Made by a program: the position numbers and the translations under genes | Origin: JABMQB01 sp963666575 | GTDB lineage: Bacteria; Bacteroidota; Bacteroidia; Bacteroidales; Prolixibacteraceae | Length of the DNA: 64,000 bases | NCBI GenBank assembly: GCA_963666575.2 | Contig: CAXXYG010000020.1 | Span: forward strand, 14,940 to 78,939 | Direction of reading: 5' to 3' | Shown here: positions 1 to 7,642 of the stretch, piece after piece | How the letters are laid out: the number at the start of each line of letters is the position of its first letter | Numbering within the stretch: the stretch's first letter is position 1 | Notes under the pieces: model-generated | Told to the model about the DNA's origin: nothing | Database searches by the model: none | Seen by the model: only the letters and a program-made list of their open reading frames with translations

Positions 1-326
1 TGTTCAACAATTTTTCCGATTTCATCGAATCGAAAGAAGTCCATTGTTACATATTCTTCGTTTTCGGGCCAAACTTGATGGGTATGCAAAGCAACTAAAT
101 TACCCTCAGCAATTGCCCTTACAAATTCTATGGATTTGTTGGGATATTCCCGGGCCATTTTTTCAAAATATTCTATAAATGGTTCTTTCCCATCGCCAAC
201 CAACGGATTGTGTTGAATGTATTCCGGTCCAACAAATAATTCAACAGCCTTTTTGGGATCACCCTCATATGCCATTCTGTAAAAAGAAATGGCGTTCTTT
301 TTATTTTGCTTCAAATTGTCTTTCAT
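1..326 (-). CDS. SnoaL-like (NTF2-fold) protein, C terminus cut by window edge
   Basis: Read on the minus strand from the ATG at 326 there are 108 codons without a stop, running off the left edge, so the C terminus is missing. The translation starts MKDNLKQNKKNAISFY and holds the pattern YIQHNPLVGDGKEPF followed by LVALHTHQVWP, which is typical of SnoaL-like proteins of the NTF2 fold (seen in predicted aldol-condensation or polyketide-cyclase-like enzymes). No signal peptide is visible, so it is probably cytoplasmic. It lies 39 bp downstream of the rhodanese gene on the same strand and may share its transcript. The family is broad, so the substrate cannot be named. Confidence 0.7.
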   Translation of the reverse strand, partial: MKDNLKQNKKNAISFYRMAYEGDPKKAVELFVGPEYIQHNPLVGDGKEPFIEYFEKMAREYPNKSIEFVRAIAEGNLVALHTHQVWPENEEYVTMDFFRFDEIGKIVE

Positions 327-365
327 TTTTTGAATTTTAAGTAGCTGCAAATTTTTTTATATTAA

Positions 366-1643
366 TTATTCAGGAATCCCTGTTTCATACGGATTATTCG
401 GATCGGCACTCCATTCCATCCAGCCTCCGTCGTAAACCGAAACTTTTGGCCAACCCATCAACCAGGCATTAAACCATGCTTCGCTGCCTCGCCATCCTGT
501 TCCACAGTAAAAAGCAAGGTGCTTATTGGGTGTTATTCCGTTCTTTTTCCAGATATCGGTTATTTCATTAAATTCACGAGCAGTATTATCAAAATTTCGG
601 TAATTTTCCATGTGGTAAGCATCGCTGCCACAGTCGGCAAACACAGCTCCCGGAATGCGCCCTTTTTGTTCAATATAATTGTAACCACTTACTTCGCCAA
701 TGTATTCAGGCCAGCTGCGCACACAAACCAATTCAGCATTTTTGTTTGCCAGAATTTGTTTTGCTTCAGGTGTATCAACGGCGAGTTCAGGCAACTGCGG
801 AATGTCTACACCAAAATTTTTAACCGGAATTTTTGTTTCGTCGGTAGTTGAAATTTCAAAACCTTCATCTTCCCACGACTGAAACCCACCGTTTAATATT
901 CTGACATCTTTTACCCCGGCATACATCATAATAAATGCTATTCGAATGGCACCGATGTCACCTGCAGCACTTCCAGGGAACTCATCGTCATTGTCGGGAA
1001 ACATAAACTTTCCATAAAGGATAACGGTAGTGTTGGCGGTAATACCATGTTGTTCAAATGCGTGTTTTAATTCTTCGGGTGTTCTTCTGTTCCAGTCTTC
1101 GGGAGCTTCAACAGCGAGTGTGTCCATGTCGATGGCACCAGGAATATGCCCGCTCAGATAAGCTTCCCTGTTGCGGTAATGGGCATGTACAATCACATAC
1201 TTTTTATTGTTGTAGTGGGCTGCCTTCCTTTCTTTTTGTAATTTATTCAGCCACCTGGCAGAAACCAAATGCTGGTATCTTTCCAGTTTTTCCAGCGGGA
1301 GGGTTTTGTTTATAATCCATTCTGATAAAAAATGGTTATAAATAGTCACTTGTTTAAACCCTTCTTTCTGAAACCGTTCAGAAACTTTTAAAATTTCTTC
1401 CCTGTCATATCCATAAACAATAATTTCATTCTTTGGTTGGATGTTTTTATGCTTTACCATCTCGATCCAATCGATGTAGTTGGTCCATTTAAATGGAAGA
1501 TTTTTTGCGCTGGCAATATGTCCCCCACGAGTTTCGTTTTTTAAGCACCATCCGTTATAAGCATCAACAGGCCTTATGTCGATGATGTGTACTTGTGGGG
1601 CATCCAGTTTTTTTAAAAGTTCTTTGGTAGTAATTTTTTTCAT
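366..1643 (-). CDS. Three-domain rhodanese sulfurtransferase (YnjE-like)
   Basis: A 425-residue protein made of three rhodanese-like domains, about residues 1-115, 130-265 and 285-425. Only the third has a catalytic cysteine loop, CGTGWRGSE with Cys380; the loops at the same place in the first two domains (VYGYDRE and LYGKFMF) have no Cys and are probably structural. Three domains with the active cysteine in the last, followed by GTGWR, is the arrangement of E. coli YnjE, a thiosulfate/mercaptopyruvate-type sulfurtransferase. Unlike YnjE it has no clear signal peptide, so it should act in the cytoplasm, moving sulfane sulfur from a donor to a thiol acceptor. It is transcribed away from the HxlR regulator at 2130, a possible controller. 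Confidence 0.85.
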   Translation of the reverse strand: MKKITTKELLKKLDAPQVHIIDIRPVDAYNGWCLKNETRGGHIASAKNLPFKWTNYIDWIEMVKHKNIQPKNEIIVYGYDREEILKVSERFQKEGFKQVTIYNHFLSEWIINKTLPLEKLERYQHLVSARWLNKLQKERKAAHYNNKKYVIVHAHYRNREAYLSGHIPGAIDMDTLAVEAPEDWNRRTPEELKHAFEQHGITANTTVILYGKFMFPDNDDEFPGSAAGDIGAIRIAFIMMYAGVKDVRILNGGFQSWEDEGFEISTTDETKIPVKNFGVDIPQLPELAVDTPEAKQILANKNAELVCVRSWPEYIGEVSGYNYIEQKGRIPGAVFADCGSDAYHMENYRNFDNTAREFNEITDIWKKNGITPNKHLAFYCGTGWRGSEAWFNAWLMGWPKVSVYDGGWMEWSADPNNPYETGIPE

Positions 1644-1969
1644 AAACTAAAAAATTCAATTTTGTATGTTGGTCTTTAATTTTTTATAATAATTGAACAG
1701 AATTTGCAGGAATTATATTTCTATTAATTCAACTTCAGAACTGGTAGGAATAACCATTATAACTTTAGTTACAACACCATTTTTAACAGTCGATAACACG
1801 TAATACAATGTAAGGTAATCCATTCGTTTATAACTATTAAAACCCAGCCAGAGTTAAAAATGTTTTCCAGCAAAGAAAAAGCACTTCTTTTATTTTTTGT
1901 CTAACTTCAATTTTTTTGGATTTATTTCCTTCAAATGTAAAGGGTGAAATTTTTATATCAAATCTGGTT

Positions 1970-1987
1970 CCTTACTTACCAGTAAGG
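1970..1987. promoter_or_regulatory. Palindrome in rhodanese/hxlR intergenic region
   Basis: Perfect inverted repeat CCTTACT-tacc-AGTAAGG between the divergent rhodanese and HxlR genes. The TACT...AGTA core resembles operators described for DUF24/HxlR regulators such as YodB, so it is a candidate operator for the neighbouring HxlR protein. A lone half site (CCTTACT) occurs again near 2079. Function is inferred. The rest of 1644-2129 shows nothing else clear apart from the palindrome at 2008-2023. Confidence 0.45.
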
Positions 1988-2007
1988 TTAGAATTGCTGA
2001 AAAACAG

Positions 2008-2023
2008 TTCCTTGCATAAGGAA
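2008..2023. promoter_or_regulatory. Second palindrome upstream of hxlR
   Basis: Perfect inverted repeat TTCCTT-gcat-AAGGAA, 20 bp after the first palindrome and about 105 bp before the HxlR start. It has the same 4-base centre length but a different core. It may be a second operator or a start-region element. Confidence 0.35.
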
Positions 2024-2129
2024 ATATTTTTCAAAAAAGATTATCTCCAAAATCATTATTATAATCCATTCATAACCTTACTCTCTTTTAGAGATTTTTG
2101 TATTTTTGGAAGTAATAAAAACACTTATT

Positions 2130-2465
2130 ATGCGCGAATTAGATCTTCAATTTCCAACCTGCCCAATCCGGAACATATTAGGGCGGATGAGTGATAAATG
2201 GTCGTTATTAATATTAAGTAACCTGAACCAAAACGGGATAATGCGTTATAAAGATTTACGTGCTGCTATCCCCGATATTTCTCAAAAGATGCTTTCGAGT
2301 ACGTTAAAACGCTTGGTAGCAGACCGTTTGATAAATCGAAAGATGTATAATGAGATCCCTCCGCGTGTGGAATATTCGCTGACAAAAACCGGTGAAGAAC
2401 TTATGCCAGCATTAGGAATGATGATTGAGTGGGCCATGGAGCATTTTGAGGAAGTGACAAAGTAA
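2130..2465 (+). CDS. HxlR-family (DUF24) winged-helix transcriptional regulator
   Basis: A 111-residue DNA-binding protein of the HxlR/YodB family. The family pattern is clear: CPIRNILGRMSDKWSLLIL, then RYKDLRAAIPDISQKMLSSTLKRL (recognition-helix region) and RVEYSLTKTGEEL (wing). The N-terminal cysteine (FPTC, residue 11) sits where YodB-type sensors carry a redox-active Cys, so quinone, aldehyde or thiol stress sensing is plausible but inferred. The frame is open from a TTG at 2106; the ATG at 2130 is preferred because family members start just before the conserved Cys. It is divergent from the rhodanese gene, with palindromes between, which suggests autoregulation and control of the sulfurtransferase. 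Confidence 0.85.
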   Translation: MRELDLQFPTCPIRNILGRMSDKWSLLILSNLNQNGIMRYKDLRAAIPDISQKMLSSTLKRLVADRLINRKMYNEIPPRVEYSLTKTGEELMPALGMMIEWAMEHFEEVTK

Positions 2466-2714
2466 AGGCATTTCGGTTCCAGATAAAACGGTTATTAACA
2501 TTTAATAAGTCTGTTACCATATCTGGACAATGCGCCTGAGTCCTAATAATCCCCTTCAAAAGCATAAAGTGGTCGCAAGATTTGTTTATAGCTGTTTTTA
2601 TTTATTTACTTTTCAGCTAATATTGGACAAAAAAGGTGGAATTTATTATTTAGCCTCCTGGTTAAAAACTATCCCAAAATTCATTTTGTTATATCTACAA
2701 AAGTGATAAATCCG
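2466..2714. other. Long AT-rich leader upstream of the regulatory box
   Basis: Together with 2715-2812 this is a gene-free stretch of about 350 bp after hxlR. No terminator was seen. A short string GGACAAAAAA near 2633 and TCCCAAAAT near 2671 also occur in the upstream region of the TolC operon (16161-16182), but here they are not arranged as the palindrome seen there. Nothing else was recognised. Confidence 0.4.
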
Positions 2715-2783
2715 CTTTCGGCCGATAAAATTTGCCAGTTCTTCTATTTCATTTTATAAAATAGCGTTTAGCATCTAGATTTG
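2715..2783 (+). promoter_or_regulatory. Conserved upstream box plus TAGATTTG promoter of the WM-repeat gene
   Basis: The 34 bases at 2715-2748 match 16353-16386 at 27 positions, including the run AGTTCTTCTATT. In both places exactly 27 bases separate the box from TAGATTTG (2776-2783 here), which fits the Bacteroidota -7 consensus TAnnTTTG. The spacer holds no good -33 TTTG, which fits a promoter that needs an activator. The box ends 64 bp before the start codon at 2813. Binding by the LytTR regulator at 22783 is inference. Confidence 0.6.
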
Positions 2784-2812
2784 AATTAAATAATAATTTA
2801 AAATATAAGAAG

Positions 2813-3196
2813 ATGCAAATAAAAATAAAACATATAGCCGCAGGAACTTTTATCGCACTTTTATTAATTGGTGTAAATGTAAAAGCAGAAGGAACAGAAG
2901 TAATAGCATCAAACTTTGAATCAACGCTTCAGATAGAAAACTGGATGATCGACGAAACAGTTTGGAATACAAACTCAATATTCATCGAGGAAACAGAAAC
3001 AGACCTGGAGCTTGAGCATTGGATGACTAAAACAGAATCGTGGAATTTTAATATCAGTTTGGTTGAAGAAGCAGAAACAGCTTTGGAAATTGAAGATTGG
3101 ATGATTTGTGATAAAATATGCCACAAGAATACTACTAATGATGAACCAGAATTAAACGTTGAATGCTGGATGATGAATGACAATTTGTGGAAATAG
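2813..3196 (+). CDS. Secreted acidic protein with four Trp-Met repeats (paralogue 1)
   Basis: A 127-residue protein of no family I can name. Residues 1-25 form a signal peptide (basic start, hydrophobic core AGTFIALLLIGVNV, cleavage near VKA-EG). The mature part is four imperfect repeats of about 17-26 residues of the form E-x-x-L-x-[LI]-E-x-W-M-x(5)-W, with the WM pairs at 44-45, 70-71, 96-97 and 119-120; the last repeat ends the protein at NDNLWK. It is strongly acidic and has three cysteines (99, 103, 118). The next gene, 196 bp downstream, is a close paralogue with no terminator between, so one transcript is possible. It carries the same upstream box as the efflux operon at 16536. Function unknown; location periplasm, surface or outside. 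Confidence 0.75.
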   Translation: MQIKIKHIAAGTFIALLLIGVNVKAEGTEVIASNFESTLQIENWMIDETVWNTNSIFIEETETDLELEHWMTKTESWNFNISLVEEAETALEIEDWMICDKICHKNTTNDEPELNVECWMMNDNLWK

Positions 3197-3392
3197 GTTT
3201 GAATAAAAACTATTATTGACAATTAAATACCTTTTTGTATTTTATTAACCGATTGTATTCGCTATTTACCGACACTTTAGTTTCATTAACAGTATTTCTC
3301 TATTTAATAAAAAAAAATCGAGCAACATTTGTACAAAGTTTAGAGTCAATAAAGACGAAAACAAAGTAAAAAAACCTTTAAAAACATAAAAT

Positions 3393-3797
3393 ATGAAAAC
3401 TACAATGAAACATATAGCCGCAGGAACATTTATTGCACTTTTATTAATTGTTGCAAATGTAAAAGCAGAAGGAACAGAAATAACAGCCTCAAGCCATGAA
3501 GCTATTGAAACAACTCTTCAGTTGGAAAACTGGATGACTGATGAAACAGTTTGGAATACAAATTCACTAGATATTTTGGAATTTGTTCCGGAAACAGAAG
3601 CAAGCCTTGAACTTGAAGATTGGATGACCAAAACTGAATTAATAAATTTGAATAACAGTTTTATTGAAGAAATTGAAACAGGTTTAGAACTTGAAGGCTG
3701 GATGACTTGTGATAAATTATGGAATAAAAATACCATTAACGATGAACCAGAATTACCGGTTGAATCATGGATGATTAATGACAATTTGTGGAAATAG
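3393..3797 (+). CDS. Secreted acidic protein with four Trp-Met repeats (paralogue 2)
   Basis: A 134-residue tandem paralogue of the preceding gene: the signal peptide is almost identical (KHIAAGTFIALLLI shared) and four repeats carry WM at 47-48, 77-78, 103-104 and 126-127, ending in the same NDNLWK. The first inter-repeat gap is about four residues longer than in paralogue 1, and it keeps one cysteine (106) instead of three. The repeats are more alike between the two proteins at equal positions than within one protein, so the whole gene was duplicated after the repeats arose. Its own upstream region lacks the conserved box of paralogue 1. A strong terminator follows at 3841. Function unknown. 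Confidence 0.75.
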   Translation: MKTTMKHIAAGTFIALLLIVANVKAEGTEITASSHEAIETTLQLENWMTDETVWNTNSLDILEFVPETEASLELEDWMTKTELINLNNSFIEEIETGLELEGWMTCDKLWNKNTINDEPELPVESWMINDNLWK

Positions 3798-3840
3798 ATT
3801 TGAATACAAGATATAAGTTAAGTTTAGTTAGATTTGGATG

Positions 3841-3867
3841 GGCTGTAAGAGATTACAGCCTTTTTTT
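3841..3867 (+). terminator. Rho-independent terminator after the WM-repeat genes
   Basis: Perfect 8-bp stem GGCTGTAA-gaga-TTACAGCC followed by seven T. It closes the transcript of the two repeat-protein genes. The remaining stretch to 4265 shows no gene I can support; a 62-codon minus-strand frame at 3875-4063 has no recognisable feature. Confidence 0.85.
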
Positions 3868-4265
3868 ATGTTCTCTAATGTAGAATAAAACCTGCCATAA
3901 ACTTAATTTTTACAAATGAATTAATAAAACTATTTTGAGGAAAATCATACCCACTTGATAGGTATTGCTGCAAATTCCACAGAATTGATTTTATAAGGGA
4001 TGTATTGCCATGGTGCTGATTAATAGTTAAAGTAAAACTAGAGAATTTACAAAATAGAAGCAATAAAATATTAAATATAGTTTTGTAACACTGTTATATA
4101 GATGAGGTGAATAGGGCAAAAGTTTCATGTCAGGCAGTTTGTTAACTATTTATATTTTTACGGGAAAAGTATAAAACTCCTTACCTTCCATCAAAAAACA
4201 ATAAGTGAAAAAAAATACCATGTGAGTTTATAAAGAAAGTTAAGGTCAAAATTTTGTTTTGTATT

Positions 4266-5147
4266 TCAGGCCTTTTCCCCTGTTCCCATTATCTCCTTTT
4301 TATAATTTAAGGGTGTTTTATTTGTAATTCGTTTAAATTGCCGGTTAAAATTCGACAGGTTATGAAAGCCACTTTTATAACATACCTCCGAAATGTTGTA
4401 TTGCCCGGCATTAAGTAATTTGCATGCAAAACCTATTCTTACTTCATTTAAAAAAGTAACAAACGTTTTCCGGGTCCGTTCTTTAAAAAACTTGCAAAAA
4501 ACATTGGTCGACATATTGGCTATTTTGGCCACTTCATTTAAGGTCAAGTCCGAACTAAAGTTTTTCATAATGTAGTCACACACTTCGGTAATTTGTTTTG
4601 ATCCTGAAGTTTTAAAATTTTGAATAAAACCCGGGCTGGCTAGTATTTCTTTTTCTTTTGTTTCAGAAAGAATACGCAGAATATTTAACAATTGAATGAC
4701 TCTTTCGGGCCCTGATATATCGAACATTTTTTTCATTTTTCGAACTACCAATTGGCTTGTATTTCCGGTTATCGAAAAACCCATTACCGATTCTTCAAGA
4801 AACTTAGCAATGGTTTCCATTTCAGGAATATTAAAAAAACCGTTCCCAAGAAAATCGATATTAAAATGTATTACAATAGCTTCGGCGGTCAGCTCTTTAT
4901 TTCCTTCATAATAAATTTTATTATTACGGTAAACATGTGGCAGATTAGGGCCCATAAAAACAAGGTCTCCGTCGGTAAAGGTACTCATATGGTCGCCTAT
5001 AATTTTATCTCCCGAACTTTTCAGAACAACTACAAGTTCATACTCGGGGTGGTGGTGCCAGGGTGTGGGATAATGGTCAAAAACATCTTTCTGGAGGACA
5101 AAAGAGGACCTTACATCCTTGTTTAAACGTTCAACAATCAGCTTCAT
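4266..5147 (-). CDS. AraC-family transcriptional regulator with cupin sensor domain
   Basis: About 293 residues. The N-terminal half is a cupin-type sensor with the HHHPEYEL metal/sugar-pocket motif and GDLVFMGPNLPHVY; the C-terminal 100 residues hold two helix-turn-helix units typical of AraC/XylS (LNEVAKIANMSTNVFCKFFK and ISEVCYKSGFHNLSNFNRQF). The frame opens at a TTG at 5168, but the ATG at 5147 (MKLIVERLNKD) is the better start. It is divergent from the sugar cluster starting at 5313, with 165 bp and a dyad between, so it most likely senses a sugar or derivative and activates that cluster. The effector cannot be told from sequence. Confidence 0.9.
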   Translation of the reverse strand: MKLIVERLNKDVRSSFVLQKDVFDHYPTPWHHHPEYELVVVLKSSGDKIIGDHMSTFTDGDLVFMGPNLPHVYRNNKIYYEGNKELTAEAIVIHFNIDFLGNGFFNIPEMETIAKFLEESVMGFSITGNTSQLVVRKMKKMFDISGPERVIQLLNILRILSETKEKEILASPGFIQNFKTSGSKQITEVCDYIMKNFSSDLTLNEVAKIANMSTNVFCKFFKERTRKTFVTFLNEVRIGFACKLLNAGQYNISEVCYKSGFHNLSNFNRQFKRITNKTPLNYKKEIMGTGEKA

Positions 5148-5248
5148 TGTAATACTATTTTTGTGCAAAATACACCAATATTTTTGAAATCTTCAATAAT
5201 ATAGTATCGGTTTTTATCAGTTTAATCAGCTTAATTTGTTTTAATCAA

Positions 5249-5284
5249 AGGCATTAACAACATCTTGGTTACTTTTTAATGCCT
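5249..5284 (+). promoter_or_regulatory. Dyad in the leader of the URO-D gene
   Basis: Inverted repeat AGGCATTAA / TTAATGCCT, 9-bp perfect arms with an 18-base loop, ending 28 bp before the start at 5313 in the divergent AraC/URO-D interval. It may be an AraC-type operator or a leader hairpin; the sequence alone does not decide. Confidence 0.4.
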
Positions 5285-5312
5285 GGTAAAAACCAACTAC
5301 AATTATAAATTA

Positions 5313-6575
5313 ATGACTTCAAAAGAACGTTTTGACTTAACCGTTAACCACAAACAGCCAGATAAATTAGTTGTCGATTTTGGATCGACCTCTGTTACTG
5401 GAATTCATGTAAGTACCGTAGAGAAACTCAGGAGATTTTACGGACTTAAAGATAAACTTGTTAGAGTAACTGACCCTTACCAAATGCTTGGTGAAGTTGA
5501 TGCGGAACTAATGGAAGTGATGGGTGTCGATGCTGTTTCAGCCAAAGGGAGGAAAAACGGTTTTGGTTTTTACAACCACGAACCTTTTATGGAGTACCTC
5601 ACACCATGGGGACAAACGGTACTCGTTCCTGAAGGTTTCAGAACAACCACTGATAAAAAGGGCGATATTTTGATGCATCCCGAAGGAGATACTTCAGTTC
5701 CACCATCAGGGCGTATGCCTCGAAGCAGTTACTTTTTTGATGCCATAATCAGGCAAAAACCCATTGTGGAGGAAAACCTTGATCCTAAAGATAATCTCGA
5801 AGAATTTGGTTTTATTTCAGATGTTGATTTGGAATACTGGAAAGTAACCACCGAAAAAGCACGTGCCACAGGAAAAGCAGTTGTTGCTGGATTGGGAGGT
5901 ACTGCATTGGGCGACATTGCCCATATTCCGGGCATCAAATTAAAAGAGCCCAAAGGTATTCGGGACATTTCAGAATGGTACATGAGCATTCTTATGAGGC
6001 CCGATTATATAAAAGCCATTTTCGACCGTCAGTCTGAAATTGCAGTTGAAAATTACCGCCGTTTATACCAGGTAATTGGCGACAATGTGGATGCTGTTTT
6101 TATTTGTGGAACCGATTTTGGGACACAAGACTCAACATTTTGCGCTCCCGAACAATTTGATAATTTGTGGCTTCCTTATTACCGACGAATCAACGATTGG
6201 GTACATTCCAATACCAATTGGAAAACCTTTAAACACTCATGTGGTGCAGTTGAACCTTTTATGTCGCACTTTATTGAAGCAGGTTTTGATATCATTAATC
6301 CGGTACAGATAAATGCGGCAGGAATGGATCCTGCCCATTTAAAAAAGGCCTACGGAAAAGATCTTGTTTTCTGGGGTGGAGGTATCGACACACAAAAAAC
6401 TTTGCCCTACGCAACTCCCGCAAAAGTGCGGGAAGAAGTTCTTCGTTTATGCGATATTTTTGCTAAAGACGGTGGATTTGTATTTAACACCGTTCATAAT
6501 ATTCAGGCGAATGTCCCTGTTGAAAATATTGTAACTATGGTTGATGCCATAAATGAATTTAATGGAAATAGATAA
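5313..6575 (+). CDS. Uroporphyrinogen decarboxylase (URO-D) family protein, methyltransferase-like
   Basis: A 420-residue TIM-barrel protein of the URO-D superfamily. It is not a haem-pathway HemE: it resembles the branch related to corrinoid methyltransferases (MtaA/CmuA type). The motif KHSCGAVEPF provides the His-x-Cys of that branch's zinc site; near the end VHNIQANVPVENI, common in the sugar-cluster members, has His where MtaA-like enzymes often have the third ligand Cys. No signal peptide. It starts the cluster divergent from the AraC regulator and is followed directly by a ROK gene. Its role in such sugar clusters is unknown; a C1 or decarboxylation step is only a guess. Confidence 0.8.
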   Translation: MTSKERFDLTVNHKQPDKLVVDFGSTSVTGIHVSTVEKLRRFYGLKDKLVRVTDPYQMLGEVDAELMEVMGVDAVSAKGRKNGFGFYNHEPFMEYLTPWGQTVLVPEGFRTTTDKKGDILMHPEGDTSVPPSGRMPRSSYFFDAIIRQKPIVEENLDPKDNLEEFGFISDVDLEYWKVTTEKARATGKAVVAGLGGTALGDIAHIPGIKLKEPKGIRDISEWYMSILMRPDYIKAIFDRQSEIAVENYRRLYQVIGDNVDAVFICGTDFGTQDSTFCAPEQFDNLWLPYYRRINDWVHSNTNWKTFKHSCGAVEPFMSHFIEAGFDIINPVQINAAGMDPAHLKKAYGKDLVFWGGGIDTQKTLPYATPAKVREEVLRLCDIFAKDGGFVFNTVHNIQANVPVENIVTMVDAINEFNGNR

Positions 6576-6585
6576 ACCAGAAACA

Positions 6586-7482
6586 ATGTCAGATATAGTA
6601 ATTGGAATCGATTTAGGTGGAACTAGGATTAAAGTAGTTGCCATAAATGGTGAAGGAGAAGTTTTATACCAATACTACCACCCAACAAACGATGGAGATG
6701 ATAGGGTTTGGAAGAATGCCATTGCAAAAGCAGTGCAGGAAATTAATGATGAAATAAAATGTGAAAATGTCTTGGTTGGTATTTCTGCACCAGGATTGCC
6801 CAATAAAGGCAATACTGCCATTGCCTATATGCCAGGTCGTTTGCAAGGTTTAGAAAACTTTAACTGGGCAGAGTTTTTAAATACAAAAACATATGTCCTT
6901 AATGATGCCATATCAGCAATGATGGCAGAAGCACGTTTTGGCGCTGCAATAAACAAAAAAAATGTGCTGATGCTTACTCTTGGAACCGGCGTTGGAGGAG
7001 CCATTCTGATAGATGGGAAACCTTATCAGGGTGCATTTAATAAAGCCGGACATTTAGGGCACATGGTTATTGATAGCGAAGGTGAACCAGATTGTATAGG
7101 CATGCCTGGTAGTCTTGAAGATGCGATTGGTAACTGTACCATTAAAACCAGAACTTCAGGGAAATATAGTTCTACACACGAATTGCTCAAAGCATATAGG
7201 CATGGAGATAATTTTGCTGCTGAAGTTTGGTTAACTTCAGTAAAAAAGCTGGCAATAGGACTTGCAGCTTTAACAAATATCCTTTCGCCTGAAACAATCA
7301 TTCTGGGTGGAGGAATTACAGAAGCCGGGAATGATTTGTTTGAACCGTTGGAAAAATTCCTGAGCAAATATGAATGGAGGGCAGGTGGTAATCAAACCAA
7401 AATTATAAAAGCTCAACTTGGAGACTTGGCTGGTGCCATTGGAGCGGCATGTTATGCAAAAGAGGCAGCAACGAAATTTTGA
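6586..7482 (+). CDS. ROK-family sugar kinase/regulator-like protein
   Basis: About 298 residues of the ROK family (actin-like ATPase fold). The phosphate-binding start IGIDLGGTRIKV, the second motif TLGTGVGGAILIDG and the adenosine motif IILGGGITEAG are all present, so ATP-dependent sugar phosphorylation is likely. The usual ROK zinc motif CxCGxxGCxE is degraded to PDCIGMPGSLED with only one Cys left, so zinc binding is doubtful and the substrate may be unusual. Start: ATG at 6586 gives the typical short N terminus; ATGs at 6553 and 6562 are also in frame and would overlap the URO-D gene. The close packing implies co-transcription with the URO-D gene. No HTH domain, so it is a kinase-type rather than a repressor-type ROK. 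Confidence 0.85.
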   Translation: MSDIVIGIDLGGTRIKVVAINGEGEVLYQYYHPTNDGDDRVWKNAIAKAVQEINDEIKCENVLVGISAPGLPNKGNTAIAYMPGRLQGLENFNWAEFLNTKTYVLNDAISAMMAEARFGAAINKKNVLMLTLGTGVGGAILIDGKPYQGAFNKAGHLGHMVIDSEGEPDCIGMPGSLEDAIGNCTIKTRTSGKYSSTHELLKAYRHGDNFAAEVWLTSVKKLAIGLAALTNILSPETIILGGGITEAGNDLFEPLEKFLSKYEWRAGGNQTKIIKAQLGDLAGAIGAACYAKEAATKF

Positions 7483-7496
7483 TTTTAATAGTAAAA

Positions 7497-7628
7497 ATGA
7501 ATTTAACTGAAAAGTATTTGCAGAAAATCACTGAAATAACAGAAACCGTAAAAGCACAACAAGATCAAATAAATGAATTATTTAGTAAAGATTTCACCGA
7601 TGAAAATATACGCATTACCATAAACTAA
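7497..7628 (+). CDS. Short 43-codon frame, possible remnant of a SIS-domain protein
   Basis: ATG to TAA, 43 codons, lying between the ROK gene (15 bp away) and the oxidoreductase gene (15 bp away). The start MNLTEKYLQKITEITETV resembles the N terminus of SIS-domain sugar isomerase proteins (UPF0309 type), which begin with such a helix before the SIS fold. No SIS fold follows, so this may be what is left after an internal deletion, or an independent small helical protein. I cannot decide between the two. Confidence 0.4.
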   Translation: MNLTEKYLQKITEITETVKAQQDQINELFSKDFTDENIRITIN

Positions 7629-7642
7629 CTAATAAACCAAAA

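Noticed and set aside
2700..2750. Sigma-54 promoter in the shared box (GG and GC pairs)
   Set aside because: The GG-GC spacing is 12 and 8 bases at the two sites, not the required 10, and a good TAnnTTTG box lies downstream.
3875..4063. 62-codon minus-strand open frame
   Set aside because: No start context, no recognisable feature, in an AT-rich gap where such frames arise by chance.
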